From contig NZ_AUHJ01000001.1 in NCBI RefSeq assembly GCF_000423125.1, positions 434,001 to 498,000 of the forward strand: a stretch of 64,000 bases of DNA, given 5' to 3'. The notes below the pieces were generated by a model. The model ran no database searches and was not told where the DNA came from. It worked only from the letters and a program-made list of their open reading frames with translations. Within the stretch, counting starts at the first letter, position 1, and the number at the start of each line of letters is the position of its first letter. Source of the DNA: Haliea salexigens DSM 19537 (lineage in GTDB: Bacteria; Pseudomonadota; Gammaproteobacteria; Pseudomonadales; Halieaceae). This document shows positions 1-9,119 of the stretch, piece by piece. The position numbers were made by a program, and so were the translations under genes.

Positions 1-566
1 GCCGGCAGGTCCGGCCTGGCGTTGATGACCTCAACCCAGTCTGTCGCCCAGGCTGGCGCTTCGTCCTGCAGGCGCACCGCAACGACCTTCATGGTGGAAA
101 AGCGCTCACGGATCTCACTGAACCGCTGCAGTCGCTCGCGATCACAGATCAGCACCCGTGGCACCGAATCCTCCAGAGCAAATGCCATTTCCTGCGCAAC
201 CCACCAGGCGTTCATCCCCACCACCACAGCTCCCATGGATGTGACCGCCCAGTAGGCGAGCATCCACTCGGGATAATTGCGCATGGCGATCGCCACCCGG
301 TCACCGGGGCCAACCCCCGCATCGTGCAACCAGCGTGCAATACTGGCGGTGAACGTGTGGGCTTCGCTGTAGGTACAGCGCTCGCCGCTGAATACCAGGT
401 AATCCTTGTCTGCGTGCCCGGCGGTGCTCAACCAGATTTCGCGCAGCGAAGGCGGCGCGTGGCGGAAGGTGCGAATCGGGACACTGCCCACCGTCTCGGT
501 TGTCACCTCAAACGGCTGCCCCGGCCCTGTCAATTCCTGCCATGCCTGCTTCAAATGCTCGTACAC
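1..566 (-). CDS. AMP-dependent acyl-CoA ligase, N-terminal part (cut by window edge)
   Basis: Reading the minus strand from a GTG at 564-566 gives an open frame of about 188 codons that runs off the left end. The protein begins MYEHLKQAWQEL and contains the N-terminal features of acyl-CoA synthetases (ANL family): a SGERCTYSEA stretch where the adenylate-forming domain starts, VGPGDRVAIAMRNYPEW, then YWAVTSMGAVVVGMNAW. Members activate a carboxylic acid with ATP to an acyl-adenylate and then load it on CoA. The P-loop and catalytic C-terminal domain lie outside the window, so the substrate cannot be guessed. It is transcribed divergently from the phosphotransferase at 747. The GTG start fits the family N-terminus; no upstream ATG is in frame close by. 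Confidence 0.85.
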   Translation of the reverse strand, partial: MYEHLKQAWQELTGPGQPFEVTTETVGSVPIRTFRHAPPSLREIWLSTAGHADKDYLVFSGERCTYSEAHTFTASIARWLHDAGVGPGDRVAIAMRNYPEWMLAYWAVTSMGAVVVGMNAWWVAQEMAFALEDSVPRVLICDRERLQRFSEIRERFSTMKVVAVRLQDEAPAWATDWVEVINARPDLP

Positions 567-663
567 AGTAAAACCTCTGTTAGACTTCTGCTGGTGAGGA
601 AGCGGCAGCATACCCCGAGCCGTTGGCATGCTCAACGCTCGTCCACGGTGTCGGCGCAGGTCA

Positions 664-673
664 ACAATATTGT
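664..673. promoter_or_regulatory. Short palindrome in divergent intergenic region
   Basis: ACAATATTGT is a perfect 10-bp palindrome in the 180-bp gap between the acyl-CoA ligase and the phosphotransferase gene; a related half site, ATTGTTGC, follows about 15 bp later. It could be an operator for both genes. The site is short and AT-rich, so chance is a real alternative. I see nothing else of note in the gap. Confidence 0.25.
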
Positions 674-746
674 CGCCCCGCGTCATTGTTGCAGCCCTCG
701 CGGCGCGCCAGACTACACGTTTAATAACACAAGCCAAGGGATCATC

Positions 747-1766
747 ATGAGCTCGCAGCAACTGGATACCAGGCGCCTCTCCGCCTACCTGGCAGACCAC
801 CTGCCCGACATGGACGACAGCCTTACCGCAGAGAAATTCCCCGGCGGGCAATCAAACCCCACGTTCAAGCTGACCGCGGGCGAGCGCTCCTACGTATTGC
901 GGCGGAAACCGCCCGGTGAATTGCTACCGTCCGCCCATGCGGTCGACCGTGAATTCCGGGTTATCAGTGCGCTGCAGAACACTGACGTGCCCGTGCCCCG
1001 AACCCACGTATTGTGTGAAGACGACTCGGTCATTGGCTCAATGTTCTATGTCATGGAATACATGGAGGGCCGTATTCTCTGGGACCCGGTGCTGCCGGAT
1101 GCCGCAGACAACGCAGAGCGCAGTGCAACCTACGATGCCATGAACGCGACCATGGCAGCGCTGCACAATGTCGACGTCGACGCGGTGGGCCTGTCTGACT
1201 ACGGCAAACCCGGGAACTACTTCGAACGTCAGCTGGCGCGCTGGACCCGACAATACCGTGCCTCCGAAACCGAAACCGTGGCCAACATGGAAACCCTGCT
1301 GACCTGGCTGCCGGCGAACATGCCGGCGGACGACGGCACCGTGAGCCTGGTACACGGCGACTACCGGCTGGACAACATGATGTTCCACCCGACCGAGCCG
1401 CGCGTGATTGCCCTGCTCGACTGGGAACTTTCCACCCTCGGCCACCCCCTCGCCGATCTCGCCAACCAGTGCATGGCATGGATGCTGCCGCGCGACAGCA
1501 GCATGAAAGGACTGGCCGGGGTGGACCGTGCATCACTGGGCATCCCCACGGACGAGGAATACATCGCGCGCTACTGCGAGCGCACCGGCCGCGCGGGCAT
1601 CGAGAACTGGAACTTCTACCTGATCTTCTCGCTGTTCCGCCTGGCCGCCATTGTGCAGGGCATCAAGAAGCGTGCGCTGATCGGCACCGCTTCCAGCCAA
1701 GAGGCCGACGCGAGGGCAAACCTGGTGGGGCCCCTGTCACAGCTGGCCGTTGACCTCATTCGCTGA
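747..1766 (+). CDS. Phosphotransferase family protein (APH fold, ACAD10/11-like)
   Basis: 339 residues from the ATG at 747; an open frame extends upstream to 324, but the family-like N-terminus (MSSQQLDTRRLSAYL) begins here. The kinase-like fold is clear: a nucleotide-loop-like stretch GGQSNPTFKL at residues 33-42, the catalytic HGDYRLDN at 203-210 and the metal-binding LLDWE at 223-227, followed by LGHPLADLA. The vertebrate homologues ACAD10 and ACAD11 have this domain fused to an acyl-CoA dehydrogenase and phosphorylate 4-hydroxyacyl-CoAs; stand-alone bacterial copies often lie near fatty-acid genes. That role fits the acyl-CoA ligases around it, but the substrate is inferred. Confidence 0.88.
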   Translation: MSSQQLDTRRLSAYLADHLPDMDDSLTAEKFPGGQSNPTFKLTAGERSYVLRRKPPGELLPSAHAVDREFRVISALQNTDVPVPRTHVLCEDDSVIGSMFYVMEYMEGRILWDPVLPDAADNAERSATYDAMNATMAALHNVDVDAVGLSDYGKPGNYFERQLARWTRQYRASETETVANMETLLTWLPANMPADDGTVSLVHGDYRLDNMMFHPTEPRVIALLDWELSTLGHPLADLANQCMAWMLPRDSSMKGLAGVDRASLGIPTDEEYIARYCERTGRAGIENWNFYLIFSLFRLAAIVQGIKKRALIGTASSQEADARANLVGPLSQLAVDLIR

Positions 1767-1876
1767 CGACTGCGACCGCGGCGGCGACTGCGCCGAGTCG
1801 CCGCCAAGAGAAGCATCCAGCAGGCGCCACCGCGCGTACATGGAGGCATACCCATCACTAGAGGTGGCACACGCCA

Positions 1877-2251
1877 ATGCCCGATACACTCTATTACGAT
1901 GGCCAATGCCCTTTGTGCACACGTGAAATGGCCAAACTCGGAAAGTTATGTGATTCACAGCTGCAGCTGGCCGACATTCATTGCCTGGCGCCGGAAGCGA
2001 GTCTGGAGCAGACGGACGGTTCAGCGCCCACAGACGCCCTGCCATCGCGGGACGCGCTGCTGAAAACGCTGCACCTGCGCACGGCAGAAGGCCAATGGCT
2101 AACCGGCATTGATGCCAACGTTGCGGCCTGGCAACACACCCGGCTGGGCCCCCTGTGGCGCTGGCTGCGCTGGCCGCTGATACGCCCCGTAGCCGATCGG
2201 GTTTACCGGCTCTGGGCTGAGCGCCGCTACTGGCGCCTGTACTCTTCATAG
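1877..2251 (+). CDS. DUF393 (DCC family) thiol-disulfide oxidoreductase-like protein
   Basis: 124 residues. The N-terminus MPDTLYYDGQCPLC carries the family hallmark YDGxCPLC, giving a CxxC pair at Cys11 and Cys14 on a thioredoxin-like first strand. DUF393 proteins are small predicted thiol-disulfide oxidoreductases of unknown physiological partner. The C-terminal third has the usual RWLRWPLIRPVADRVYRLWA segment. The gene ends 9 bp before the flavin reductase-like gene, so the two are probably co-transcribed; a joint redox role is only inferred. Confidence 0.85.
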   Translation: MPDTLYYDGQCPLCTREMAKLGKLCDSQLQLADIHCLAPEASLEQTDGSAPTDALPSRDALLKTLHLRTAEGQWLTGIDANVAAWQHTRLGPLWRWLRWPLIRPVADRVYRLWAERRYWRLYSS

Positions 2252-2260
2252 GAAGCACAC

Positions 2261-2893
2261 ATGCATTTCACCGCACACGATATCGGCGCGATGGCGTCTC
2301 GCTACCGCGCCGCATTTGTCAATTCCCTGAGTGGCTTCAAGCCCGCCAACCTGGTGGGTACCGCCGATGCCGCCGGCAACAGCAACCTGGCCATCATCAG
2401 CTCCGTGGTACACCTTGGCTCACACCCTCCCCTGCTGGCATTGATCGTGCGCCCCAGCCCGGTTGAGCGCCACACGCTGGAAAATATTCTCGACACGCGG
2501 TGCTACACCATCAACCACGTGCACCAGAGCTTCATTGAAGCGGCGCACCAGACAGCGGCGCGGTATCCACGAGAGCAGTCCGAATTTACCGCGACCGGAT
2601 TAGGCGAGCATTGGGTGACCGGGTTTGCGGCGCCTTTCGTGCGGGAAGCTACTGTGCGCATGGGCCTGGAGCTGCGCGAACACCACCATCTGCATATCAA
2701 CGATACGCATCTGGTGATCGGGGAAGTCGTGCTGGTTGATGTGCCTGATAAGGCCCTGGGCGAGGATGGTGCCATCGATATCAATGCCGCGGACAGCGTA
2801 GCCCTGAGCGGGCTGGACAGCTATTACACGACCTCGCGCGTGCGCCGCATGGCCTATGCGAAACCGGACCTGCCGCCGAGAACCATTGACTGA
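2261..2893 (+). CDS. Flavin reductase-like FMN-binding split-barrel protein
   Basis: 210 residues. The pattern fits the flavin reductase / FMN-binding split-barrel family: FVNSLSGFKPANLVGTADAAG near the start, the flavin-contact region NLAIISSVVHLGSHPPLLALIVRP, then ENILDTRCYTINHV. Such proteins bind FMN and either reduce free flavin with NAD(P)H or act as small oxidoreductases. It follows the DUF393 gene by 9 bp and ends 3 bp before the convergent DUF2164 gene. The substrate is unknown. Confidence 0.85.
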   Translation: MHFTAHDIGAMASRYRAAFVNSLSGFKPANLVGTADAAGNSNLAIISSVVHLGSHPPLLALIVRPSPVERHTLENILDTRCYTINHVHQSFIEAAHQTAARYPREQSEFTATGLGEHWVTGFAAPFVREATVRMGLELREHHHLHINDTHLVIGEVVLVDVPDKALGEDGAIDINAADSVALSGLDSYYTTSRVRRMAYAKPDLPPRTID

Positions 2894-2896
2894 GCG

Positions 2897-3142
2897 TCAC
2901 TCCTCGGCCTGTTCCAGCTCCTGCACCTGGTAGTCCAGCTCGGCCATTTTCTCGTTGAGCAGACTGCGGGCGTCAGCCAGCCCACGATTATAGAAATAGG
3001 GACCGAGCTCTTCTGCCAGAAAGTCCACCAGGAACTCGGCGTCAAAGCTGCCGATTTCCTGCTGCAATTCATCGCGCAAGTACCCCTTGACCTTGCTCGC
3101 CATGCGCTCTTTCTGTTCCCGCGAAAACTCCGGCGCCTTCAC
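2897..3142 (-). CDS. DUF2164 family protein
   Basis: 81 residues. The core VDFLAEELGPYFYNRGLADA is characteristic of DUF2164, a small family widespread in proteobacteria with no known function. The protein is strongly charged and largely helical by composition, with an acidic C-terminus (QVQELEQAEE). It lies 27 bp downstream of the patatin gene on the same strand and may be the last gene of that transcript. No catalytic motif is visible. Confidence 0.85.
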   Translation of the reverse strand: MKAPEFSREQKERMASKVKGYLRDELQQEIGSFDAEFLVDFLAEELGPYFYNRGLADARSLLNEKMAELDYQVQELEQAEE

Positions 3143-3169
3143 GCCGCAGCCTCAATCATGCTACCACCG

Positions 3170-4840
3170 TCATGCAACTGCTCGCCCCGGCTCTCCCGAC
3201 GTGTCTTTCTTTGCCGAGGCAGCTGACCGCGACGGGCTCTTGCGCCGGGTCTTCACCCGCGCCTTGGCGCTGGTACGCTTGCTCTTAGGGGCAGCATCAA
3301 GCGCCGCCAGCTGTTCGCGCTGTGCTTCACGGTCAGACCGCGTCGGTGGTGGCCGGCGCCGTGAAGCACGCGGTCGCCGGTATTTTTCGCTATCGGGGCG
3401 CAGATCGCCGTACTCGAAGCGATTGAGAATCTCTTCCATCGCCCGGCTGATCTTGGTGCAGATGCGTATGGCCTCAATGTTGGGGAAGGCCGAGTGCGCG
3501 CCCCCTTCCATCAGCGCCACCAGCTCCTTCTCGGACAGGTGGGACAGAATCTTCGCCGGGTTGTACCAGCGAAAACTGGGCACAATGTTGATATCGCCGC
3601 TGTACTCCTGGTCAATCAGGGAGTGGATACCGTTCATCAACAGGTTGAAGCGCGGCCAGTTGTCGCCGTTCTTTTGCACCACACCGCGGTAGAAATTGAG
3701 CACTTCGCGGCCGATACCCACGCCCAGAGTGCCCAGGGCCGCACTGAGGCCATTGCTCTTGTGGTTGCCGCGCAAAAAAGGCGTGGCAATGGGGTTCACC
3801 ATGCTGACGATATAGTGGTTTGTGCTGAACAGCCGCGACAGCCGCTTCGCCGGCAGGTCGTCGGCGATGGAGCCATCAACCCACTTGCGCGTAGGCAGGT
3901 AGGGTTGCGATTCGCCGTGCACGTTCTTCGCCATCAGCATTACGGGCGGGAACACCCCAGGGACCGCGCAGGAGGCCATCACAGCCGAACGCACATAGAC
4001 GTTGGGGGACGTAATGGCGTTCAACAGCCGTGAGCGCTGATGCGTTTCCGCCGGCGCAACTGTGATGCTGATCTGGCGCCCGGTCTTTTCGTAGGCTTCC
4101 TGAAAGGTCATTTCGGGAATGAGGCGAGCGATAATGTTCTCCAGGTCGCGCACATCAATTTGCGGATTGCGCCCGAAGAACATGCGTGAAAACACGCTCG
4201 CCTCACGCTCGGCCTCGAAGTGCACGTTGCCGGGATCAAAGAAATGCCGAAGCTCTTCGTCCGTGTGGGAGCCAACAACGCCCGCCACCAGGGAGCCTGC
4301 GCTGGAGCCTGAAATAACACGCGGCAGCAGGCCCTGTTCCAGCAGCGTCTTGACCACGCCGAGGTGATAGAAGCCCAGCACACCGCCGCCACTCAACATC
4401 AGGGCTGACCGACCGAAGCAGATGTTGGCGCGATAGAAGAAGTCGAGCTTCTGCTGCAGGGTGACGTCATCGCTCTCCAGCTCGGCGAGATAGCGCAGCG
4501 AATCGGCCACCTCGTCAATGTACTGCTCGATAAGATGCTTGGTACCGAACTTGGCATTCTGGTAGAGCGCGCTGCGCCCCATACCCCCCATGTTGCCGTG
4601 AATACCCTCGTTGAGAGTGAACAGCAGGCCCTGATAATCGTGGCGGGAGCGCAGGCTGCGCAGGCGGTCGAGACGCAGCCGGATCTGGCTGTAGTCGTAT
4701 TGCGTAGTCTGGTCCACCTCGCGCCAGCGGCGCTTGCCGGACTGCTCGTCGTGCGCGATGGCGGCCTCGCGCCACTCGTCGTAATTTGAACAGCTCGCCA
4801 TCTGGCGTTCCAGCTGGGCGAGTTTACGGGAAGTTCTCAT
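3170..4840 (-). CDS. Patatin-like phospholipase with DUF3336 domain
   Basis: 556 residues. Residues 1-140 match the DUF3336 region found ahead of patatin domains in fungal Tgl-type lipases and bacterial relatives. The patatin core follows: oxyanion loop LSGGGVLGFYHLG (149-161), nucleophile elbow GSSAG (178-182, Ser180), and the catalytic Asp in WVDGSIADD (about residue 316). Patatins hydrolyse acyl esters of phospholipids or triacylglycerols with a Ser-Asp dyad. The last 75 or so residues are basic and Arg/Lys/Pro/Ser rich, perhaps for membrane or nucleic-acid contact. The lipid-gene neighbourhood fits a role in lipid turnover. Confidence 0.9.
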   Translation of the reverse strand: MRTSRKLAQLERQMASCSNYDEWREAAIAHDEQSGKRRWREVDQTTQYDYSQIRLRLDRLRSLRSRHDYQGLLFTLNEGIHGNMGGMGRSALYQNAKFGTKHLIEQYIDEVADSLRYLAELESDDVTLQQKLDFFYRANICFGRSALMLSGGGVLGFYHLGVVKTLLEQGLLPRVISGSSAGSLVAGVVGSHTDEELRHFFDPGNVHFEAEREASVFSRMFFGRNPQIDVRDLENIIARLIPEMTFQEAYEKTGRQISITVAPAETHQRSRLLNAITSPNVYVRSAVMASCAVPGVFPPVMLMAKNVHGESQPYLPTRKWVDGSIADDLPAKRLSRLFSTNHYIVSMVNPIATPFLRGNHKSNGLSAALGTLGVGIGREVLNFYRGVVQKNGDNWPRFNLLMNGIHSLIDQEYSGDINIVPSFRWYNPAKILSHLSEKELVALMEGGAHSAFPNIEAIRICTKISRAMEEILNRFEYGDLRPDSEKYRRPRASRRRPPPTRSDREAQREQLAALDAAPKSKRTSAKARVKTRRKSPSRSAASAKKDTSGEPGRAVA

Positions 4841-4967
4841 GGGCTACCTCTTTGCCGGAGACTCTCTAAAGGATACTGCAAAGGCCACCGGCAATACAGG
4901 TTAAATCTGGCCAGAGCCTGTGCACCAAAAACGCCGCGCACAGGCTCTACTGGCAGCCCAGTCGTAG

Positions 4968-6542
4968 TCAGGAAGGTTTGTCGCTGTCCTCTTGCCCCGG
5001 CAAATCCCGGTGCACACCGCGGTATTCCTCTACCAGATGGCGCTTGTACAGCTTGCCATTGTCCATACGCGGCAACTGCTCGTGGAAGTCCAGGGAGCGC
5101 GGCAGCTTGATGTGTGAAAGGCGCTCGCGCAGCCACTCCATGATCTCGATCGCCACCTCATCCGTCGCATCCGCCCAATTCATGGGCTGTACCACGGCCT
5201 TCACCTCCTCGCCAAACTCCTCGTTGGGAATACCGAACACGGCAACGTCCGCCACCTTGCCGTGCGTGATCAAGAGGTTTTCGATTTCCTGCGGATAAAT
5301 GTTCACACCGCCACTGATGATCATGAAGTTTTTGCGGTCCGTGAGGTAAAGGAAACCGTCCTGGTCCAGGTAGCCCAGATCACCTGTGGTCGCCCAGCCC
5401 CGTTCGTTGAAGGCCTCAGCGGTTTTTCCCGGTTCGTCGTGGTAGCTGAACTGGACCTGTTCACCGCTGAAGTAAATGGTGCCGATTTCACCCGGCGGCA
5501 GTTCGTTACCCTCGTCGTCCACCACATGCACCGATCCCATCAGCGAGGGACCCACAGAACCTTTGTGCGTGAGCCAGTTGGCGGAGTCGATCATCGTGAT
5601 ACCAATGCCCTCACTGGCGGCGTAGTACTCGACAATGACCTCGCCCCACCATGCGATCATCTGTTCCTTTACTTCAATCGGGCACGGGGCCGCAGCATGA
5701 ATGGCAAATTGCATGCTGCTGACATCGTAACGCTCACGCACGTCCTCGGGCAGCTTCAGCATGCGTACGAACATGATGGGCACCCACTGGCTGTGTGTCA
5801 CCCGGTGCTCTTCGATCAGGGCCAGCGCAGCTTCGGCATCGAACGCCTCCATCACCACGCTGGTGCCGCCCTGGTACAGGGCCATCATGTTGTAGTGCAG
5901 GGGTGCCGCGTGATAAAGCGGCGCGGGTGACAGGTAGACCGTTTCCTCACCAAAACCAAACACCGCGCCCAGACTACCCGCCAGCGGGTGTACCGCATTG
6001 ACGTCGTCGCTGGCAGGCGGCAGGAATACGCCCTTGGGCTTGCCGGTGGTGCCCGATGAGTAGAGCATGGGCACACCATTGGCCTCGTCCGCGATGCGCT
6101 CGGCCGGCTGCAGGCCAATGCTGTCATCCCAGGACTCGTAGCCGTCCAGAATGCCATCCACCATCAAATAGTGTTTGATGCGCGAGGTCCCCAACGCAAG
6201 GATTTCGCCTGCCACAGCTGCCAGCGAGTGAGATGCGATGAACAGCTTGGCCCCACAGTTTTCGAGGATGTAAGCGGTTTCATCACGTTTCAGGTGGGTA
6301 CTGATGGGCGTGAAAATCAGCCCCGCTCGCTGGGCTCCCCAGCAGATTTCCAGGAACTGGCGACAGTTCACCAGCATCATGCCGATATGGTCACCCTTCT
6401 TCAGGCCCAGTGAGCGAAACAACTGTGCCGCCTGGTTGCTGCGCTCGTCGAGCTCGGCGTAGGTCACCACCTCGCCGGTCGCGCCCATGATGATGGCTGG
6501 CTTGTGAGGGTACGTCTCTGCGGTTATTGCGGGATGCGGCAT
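4968..6542 (-). CDS. Fatty-acid/carboxylate-CoA ligase (AMP-forming)
   Basis: 524 residues, full length for the ANL superfamily. The ATP P-loop is YSSGTTGKPKG at 161-171, the A5-type motif is YYAASEG, the A7/A8 region reads TTGDLGYLDQDGFLYLTDR and then SGGVNIYPQEIE, and the C-terminal lysine motif is MDNGKLYKR. It activates a carboxylic acid to its CoA thioester. The closest-looking family is the long-chain or alicyclic acid ligases of degradation pathways, but the substrate cannot be read from sequence. It lies between the patatin and tesB genes on the same strand, 72 bp from tesB. Confidence 0.9.
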   Translation of the reverse strand: MPHPAITAETYPHKPAIIMGATGEVVTYAELDERSNQAAQLFRSLGLKKGDHIGMMLVNCRQFLEICWGAQRAGLIFTPISTHLKRDETAYILENCGAKLFIASHSLAAVAGEILALGTSRIKHYLMVDGILDGYESWDDSIGLQPAERIADEANGVPMLYSSGTTGKPKGVFLPPASDDVNAVHPLAGSLGAVFGFGEETVYLSPAPLYHAAPLHYNMMALYQGGTSVVMEAFDAEAALALIEEHRVTHSQWVPIMFVRMLKLPEDVRERYDVSSMQFAIHAAAPCPIEVKEQMIAWWGEVIVEYYAASEGIGITMIDSANWLTHKGSVGPSLMGSVHVVDDEGNELPPGEIGTIYFSGEQVQFSYHDEPGKTAEAFNERGWATTGDLGYLDQDGFLYLTDRKNFMIISGGVNIYPQEIENLLITHGKVADVAVFGIPNEEFGEEVKAVVQPMNWADATDEVAIEIMEWLRERLSHIKLPRSLDFHEQLPRMDNGKLYKRHLVEEYRGVHRDLPGQEDSDKPS

Positions 6543-6614
6543 GTCACGATCCTTGCTGCTGGCTATGCGGGATAGCGGGCCATCATAAGACGCGATATGC
6601 AGCGAGGCAATGTA

Positions 6615-7454
6615 TCAGCGTGCCCGCATCAGGCCCTGCTGCGATGCGGAGGCGACCAGCACCCCTTCGCGATTATAGAAACGCCCGTGGGCGAGACCGC
6701 GACCCGCAGCAACGCGCTCCGCCTCCACCGTGTGCAGTAGCCACTCATCCGCCCTGAAAGGGCCGTGAAACCACAGCGCGTGATCCAGGCTCGCCAGTTG
6801 AATGTCATCACGCAGGTAAGAGCGACCGGTGACAGCGAGGCAAACGTCGATCAACAGCGTGTCGGAAAAATAGGCCAGCAGGCTGGCATGGACGGCGTCC
6901 GGCTGGTTCAGGGAACCGTTGGTCTTTACCCAGGCTGAGAGCACCGGCGGCAAGGGGCGTGGATTGTGCCAGTCGACCGCGGTGACCATGCGTACGTCCA
7001 GATCTTCTCCCGTGACCAGTGGAAAGGAATCATCGAAATCGCCGGTTTCAAGCGCTTTCTGCCGCTCGCTGATGAGGCTCTCAGGTGGCGGCACCTCCGG
7101 TGCCGTGCGCTGGTATTCAGCACCCGCGCCGGTGGTCTGGAACGATACCGATGACACCAGTATCGGCTTGCCGCGCTGCAGGGCCACCACGCGCCGGGAA
7201 CTCAGGCTGCCGCCGTCCAGCGCGCGATCCACTTCCAGACGGATCGACTCGGCCGGGTCTCCGGGGCGCAGGAAGTAGGCGTGCTGGGAGTGCACCGCCC
7301 GCTCGACCGGCACAGTGGCAGCGGCCGCACGCAAGGCCTGTGCCAATACCTGACCGCCGAACACGCGCGGGGCCCGCGGGTGCATGTTGTCGGCGATGAA
7401 CACATCCTCACTGACAAAACGTGGCGTGAGTACCTGCAACAACTGGTCGAGCAT
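6615..7454 (-). CDS. tesB: Acyl-CoA thioesterase II
   Basis: 279 residues with two fused hotdog domains as in TesB. Visible motifs are FGGQVLAQAL (32-41), SQHAYFLRPGD (56-66), DGGSLSSRRV (80-89) and, in the second domain, ASLDHALWFHG with the catalytic Asp; the end ASASQQGLMR carries the conserved Gln. TesB hydrolyses medium- and long-chain acyl-CoA to free acid and CoA, relieving CoA trapping during beta-oxidation. It is divergent from the D-amino-acid operon across a 100-bp gap that contains an inverted repeat. Confidence 0.93.
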   Translation of the reverse strand: MLDQLLQVLTPRFVSEDVFIADNMHPRAPRVFGGQVLAQALRAAAATVPVERAVHSQHAYFLRPGDPAESIRLEVDRALDGGSLSSRRVVALQRGKPILVSSVSFQTTGAGAEYQRTAPEVPPPESLISERQKALETGDFDDSFPLVTGEDLDVRMVTAVDWHNPRPLPPVLSAWVKTNGSLNQPDAVHASLLAYFSDTLLIDVCLAVTGRSYLRDDIQLASLDHALWFHGPFRADEWLLHTVEAERVAAGRGLAHGRFYNREGVLVASASQQGLMRAR

Positions 7455-7471
7455 GAGGTGAATCCACTATG

Positions 7472-7492
7472 ATGCGCTGATGTAACGCGCAT
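7472..7492. promoter_or_regulatory. Inverted repeat in tesB / D-amino-acid operon divergent promoter region
   Basis: ATGCGC (7472-7477) and GCGCAT (7487-7492) form perfect 6-bp arms around 9 bp, a geometry typical of dimeric regulators. It sits between the divergent starts at 7454 and 7555, so one protein could control both sides. No regulator gene is adjacent, and I could not place clear -35/-10 boxes, so this is a candidate only. Confidence 0.35.
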
Positions 7493-7554
7493 TATCCCGG
7501 ATACGGCCCGCCAGCTCCAGACACGAGGCCCACCCAAACCCAGCGAGGATCCTG

Positions 7555-8340
7555 ATGCACGCTTCGCCCACACCAGCAGCTCTGCGCCAGCGCATTCGCG
7601 CGGGTGAACACACGGGCAATACCTCAGGCTGCGCGCCCGGCTTCGTTCAGTGCAACATCGTGATTCTGCCTGAGGCCTGGGCGAACGACTTCCTCCGTTT
7701 CTGCCAGGCCAACCCCAAGCCCTGCCCCCTCATTGCCGTTGCCGCCGCCCCGGGTGACCCCGCCCTGCCGCTCCTCGGTGACATCGATATTCGCACCGAC
7801 GTACCCCGCTACCGGTTGTTTCGCAGCGGCGTTTTCGAGACCGAACTCAGCGACCTGAGCGCCCTCTGGCAGCCCGACCTGGTGACCTTTGCACTCGGTT
7901 GCTCATTCTCCTTCGAGGAGGCATTGATCGCCGATGGGCTGGATGTGCGCAATGTGTCCGAGGGGGTGAACGTGCCCATGTACCGTACAGACCTGCCCTG
8001 CACAGCGGCGGGCCCTTTCGCCGGCAACATGGTGGTCAGCATGCGTCCCATGCGCGCCGCCGACGCGATTCGCGCGGTACAGATCTGTACCCGCTTCCCC
8101 TCGGTGCACGGCGCTCCGGTACATCTCGGCGATCCCGCCCTGATTGGCATCACTGACATCAACAGGCCCGACTACGGCGATCCGGTAACCATTGCAGCAG
8201 GCGAATTGCCAGTATTCTGGGCTTGCGGGGTGACCCCCCAGGTAGCCTTGGAGCAGGCAAAACCGCCCCTTGCCATTACCCACAGCCCGGGCTGCATGCT
8301 GGTCACCGACCTGCGCAATAGCCAGCTGGCGGTGCTCTGA
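7555..8340 (+). CDS. DUF1445 / YcsI family putative hydro-lyase
   Basis: 261 residues, normal for DUF1445. Seen: an N-terminal [36 protein letters not shown] in the middle, and the repeated pattern [13 protein letters not shown] followed by [13 protein letters not shown]. The family is annotated as a putative hydro-lyase without proven bacterial activity, and it forms one half of vertebrate D-glutamate cyclase (DGLUCY). In Bacillus, ycsI lies beside the 5-oxoprolinase genes, as here. A GAGG ribosome site lies 6 bp before the ATG. It is the first gene of the seven-gene operon ending at 13574, and pxpA starts 30 bp after its stop. Confidence 0.9.
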   Translation: MHASPTPAALRQRIRAGEHTGNTSGCAPGFVQCNIVILPEAWANDFLRFCQANPKPCPLIAVAAAPGDPALPLLGDIDIRTDVPRYRLFRSGVFETELSDLSALWQPDLVTFALGCSFSFEEALIADGLDVRNVSEGVNVPMYRTDLPCTAAGPFAGNMVVSMRPMRAADAIRAVQICTRFPSVHGAPVHLGDPALIGITDINRPDYGDPVTIAAGELPVFWACGVTPQVALEQAKPPLAITHSPGCMLVTDLRNSQLAVL

Positions 8341-8369
8341 TCGCGCCCTTTACCACAGGAAACCACCGT

Positions 8370-9119
8370 ATGCTCCTCAACTGCGACCTCGGCGAAAGTT
8401 ACGGTAGCTGGCACATGGGCATGGACGAGGCCGTCATGCCGCATATCGACCAGGCCAATATCGCCTGCGGCTTTCACGCCGGCGACCCGCTCACCATCGA
8501 CCGCACACTGGCGCTGGCCGCGCGGCACGCGGTGCAGGTGGGCGCGCATCCTGCCTATCCGGACCTGGTAGGCTTCGGCCGGCGCAGCATGGCCCTGAGC
8601 GAGCAGGAACTTGCCAGCAGCCTGCGCTATCAGGTTGCCGCGCTGGACGGCATGGCCGCCTGCCACAATCTGCAGGTGGCCTACGTCAAGCCACACGGCG
8701 CGCTGTATAACGACATGATGGTTGACCCCGTCGTGCGCGCCGCGGTCATGCGCAGCGTTGCCAGTTACCACCGCCCCCTGGCACTCATGCTACAGGCGAC
8801 ACCCGAGGCTGAGGCCCACCGCGAGGAAGCGCAGCAACACGGGCTTGCGTTGCTGTTCGAGGCCTTTGCCGACCGTTGCTACGCGGACGACGGCCGGCTG
8901 CTGTCGCGCCGCCTGCCGGGCGCAGTGCATGACCGTGAGCGCATGCTGGCCCAGGTACGGCAATTGCTTGATCATGGCACCATCACCACCCACGGGGGCA
9001 AGGTGCTGGCCCTGGCCGTTGACTCTCTGTGCGTACACGGCGACAACCCCGAGGGTGTCATGGCCATTGAGGAGATACAGCAGTTGACCTCGGTAGGTTC
9101 GGAGCACCCATGCAGCTGA
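8370..9119 (+). CDS. pxpA: 5-oxoprolinase subunit A (LamB/YcsF family)
   Basis: 249 residues. The signature runs from the start: LLNCDLGESYGSW, then IACGFHAGDP, GAHPAYPDLVGFGRR, YVKPHGALYNDM, and near the end TTHGGKVLALAVDSLCVHGDNP. PxpA, with PxpB and PxpC, forms the ATP-dependent prokaryotic 5-oxoprolinase that opens pyroglutamate to L-glutamate. The reading frame overlaps pxpB by 10 bp, consistent with translational coupling. The unusual point is the company: here the three genes are enclosed by D-glutamate cyclase-type domains. Confidence 0.95.
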   Translation: MLLNCDLGESYGSWHMGMDEAVMPHIDQANIACGFHAGDPLTIDRTLALAARHAVQVGAHPAYPDLVGFGRRSMALSEQELASSLRYQVAALDGMAACHNLQVAYVKPHGALYNDMMVDPVVRAAVMRSVASYHRPLALMLQATPEAEAHREEAQQHGLALLFEAFADRCYADDGRLLSRRLPGAVHDRERMLAQVRQLLDHGTITTHGGKVLALAVDSLCVHGDNPEGVMAIEEIQQLTSVGSEHPCS

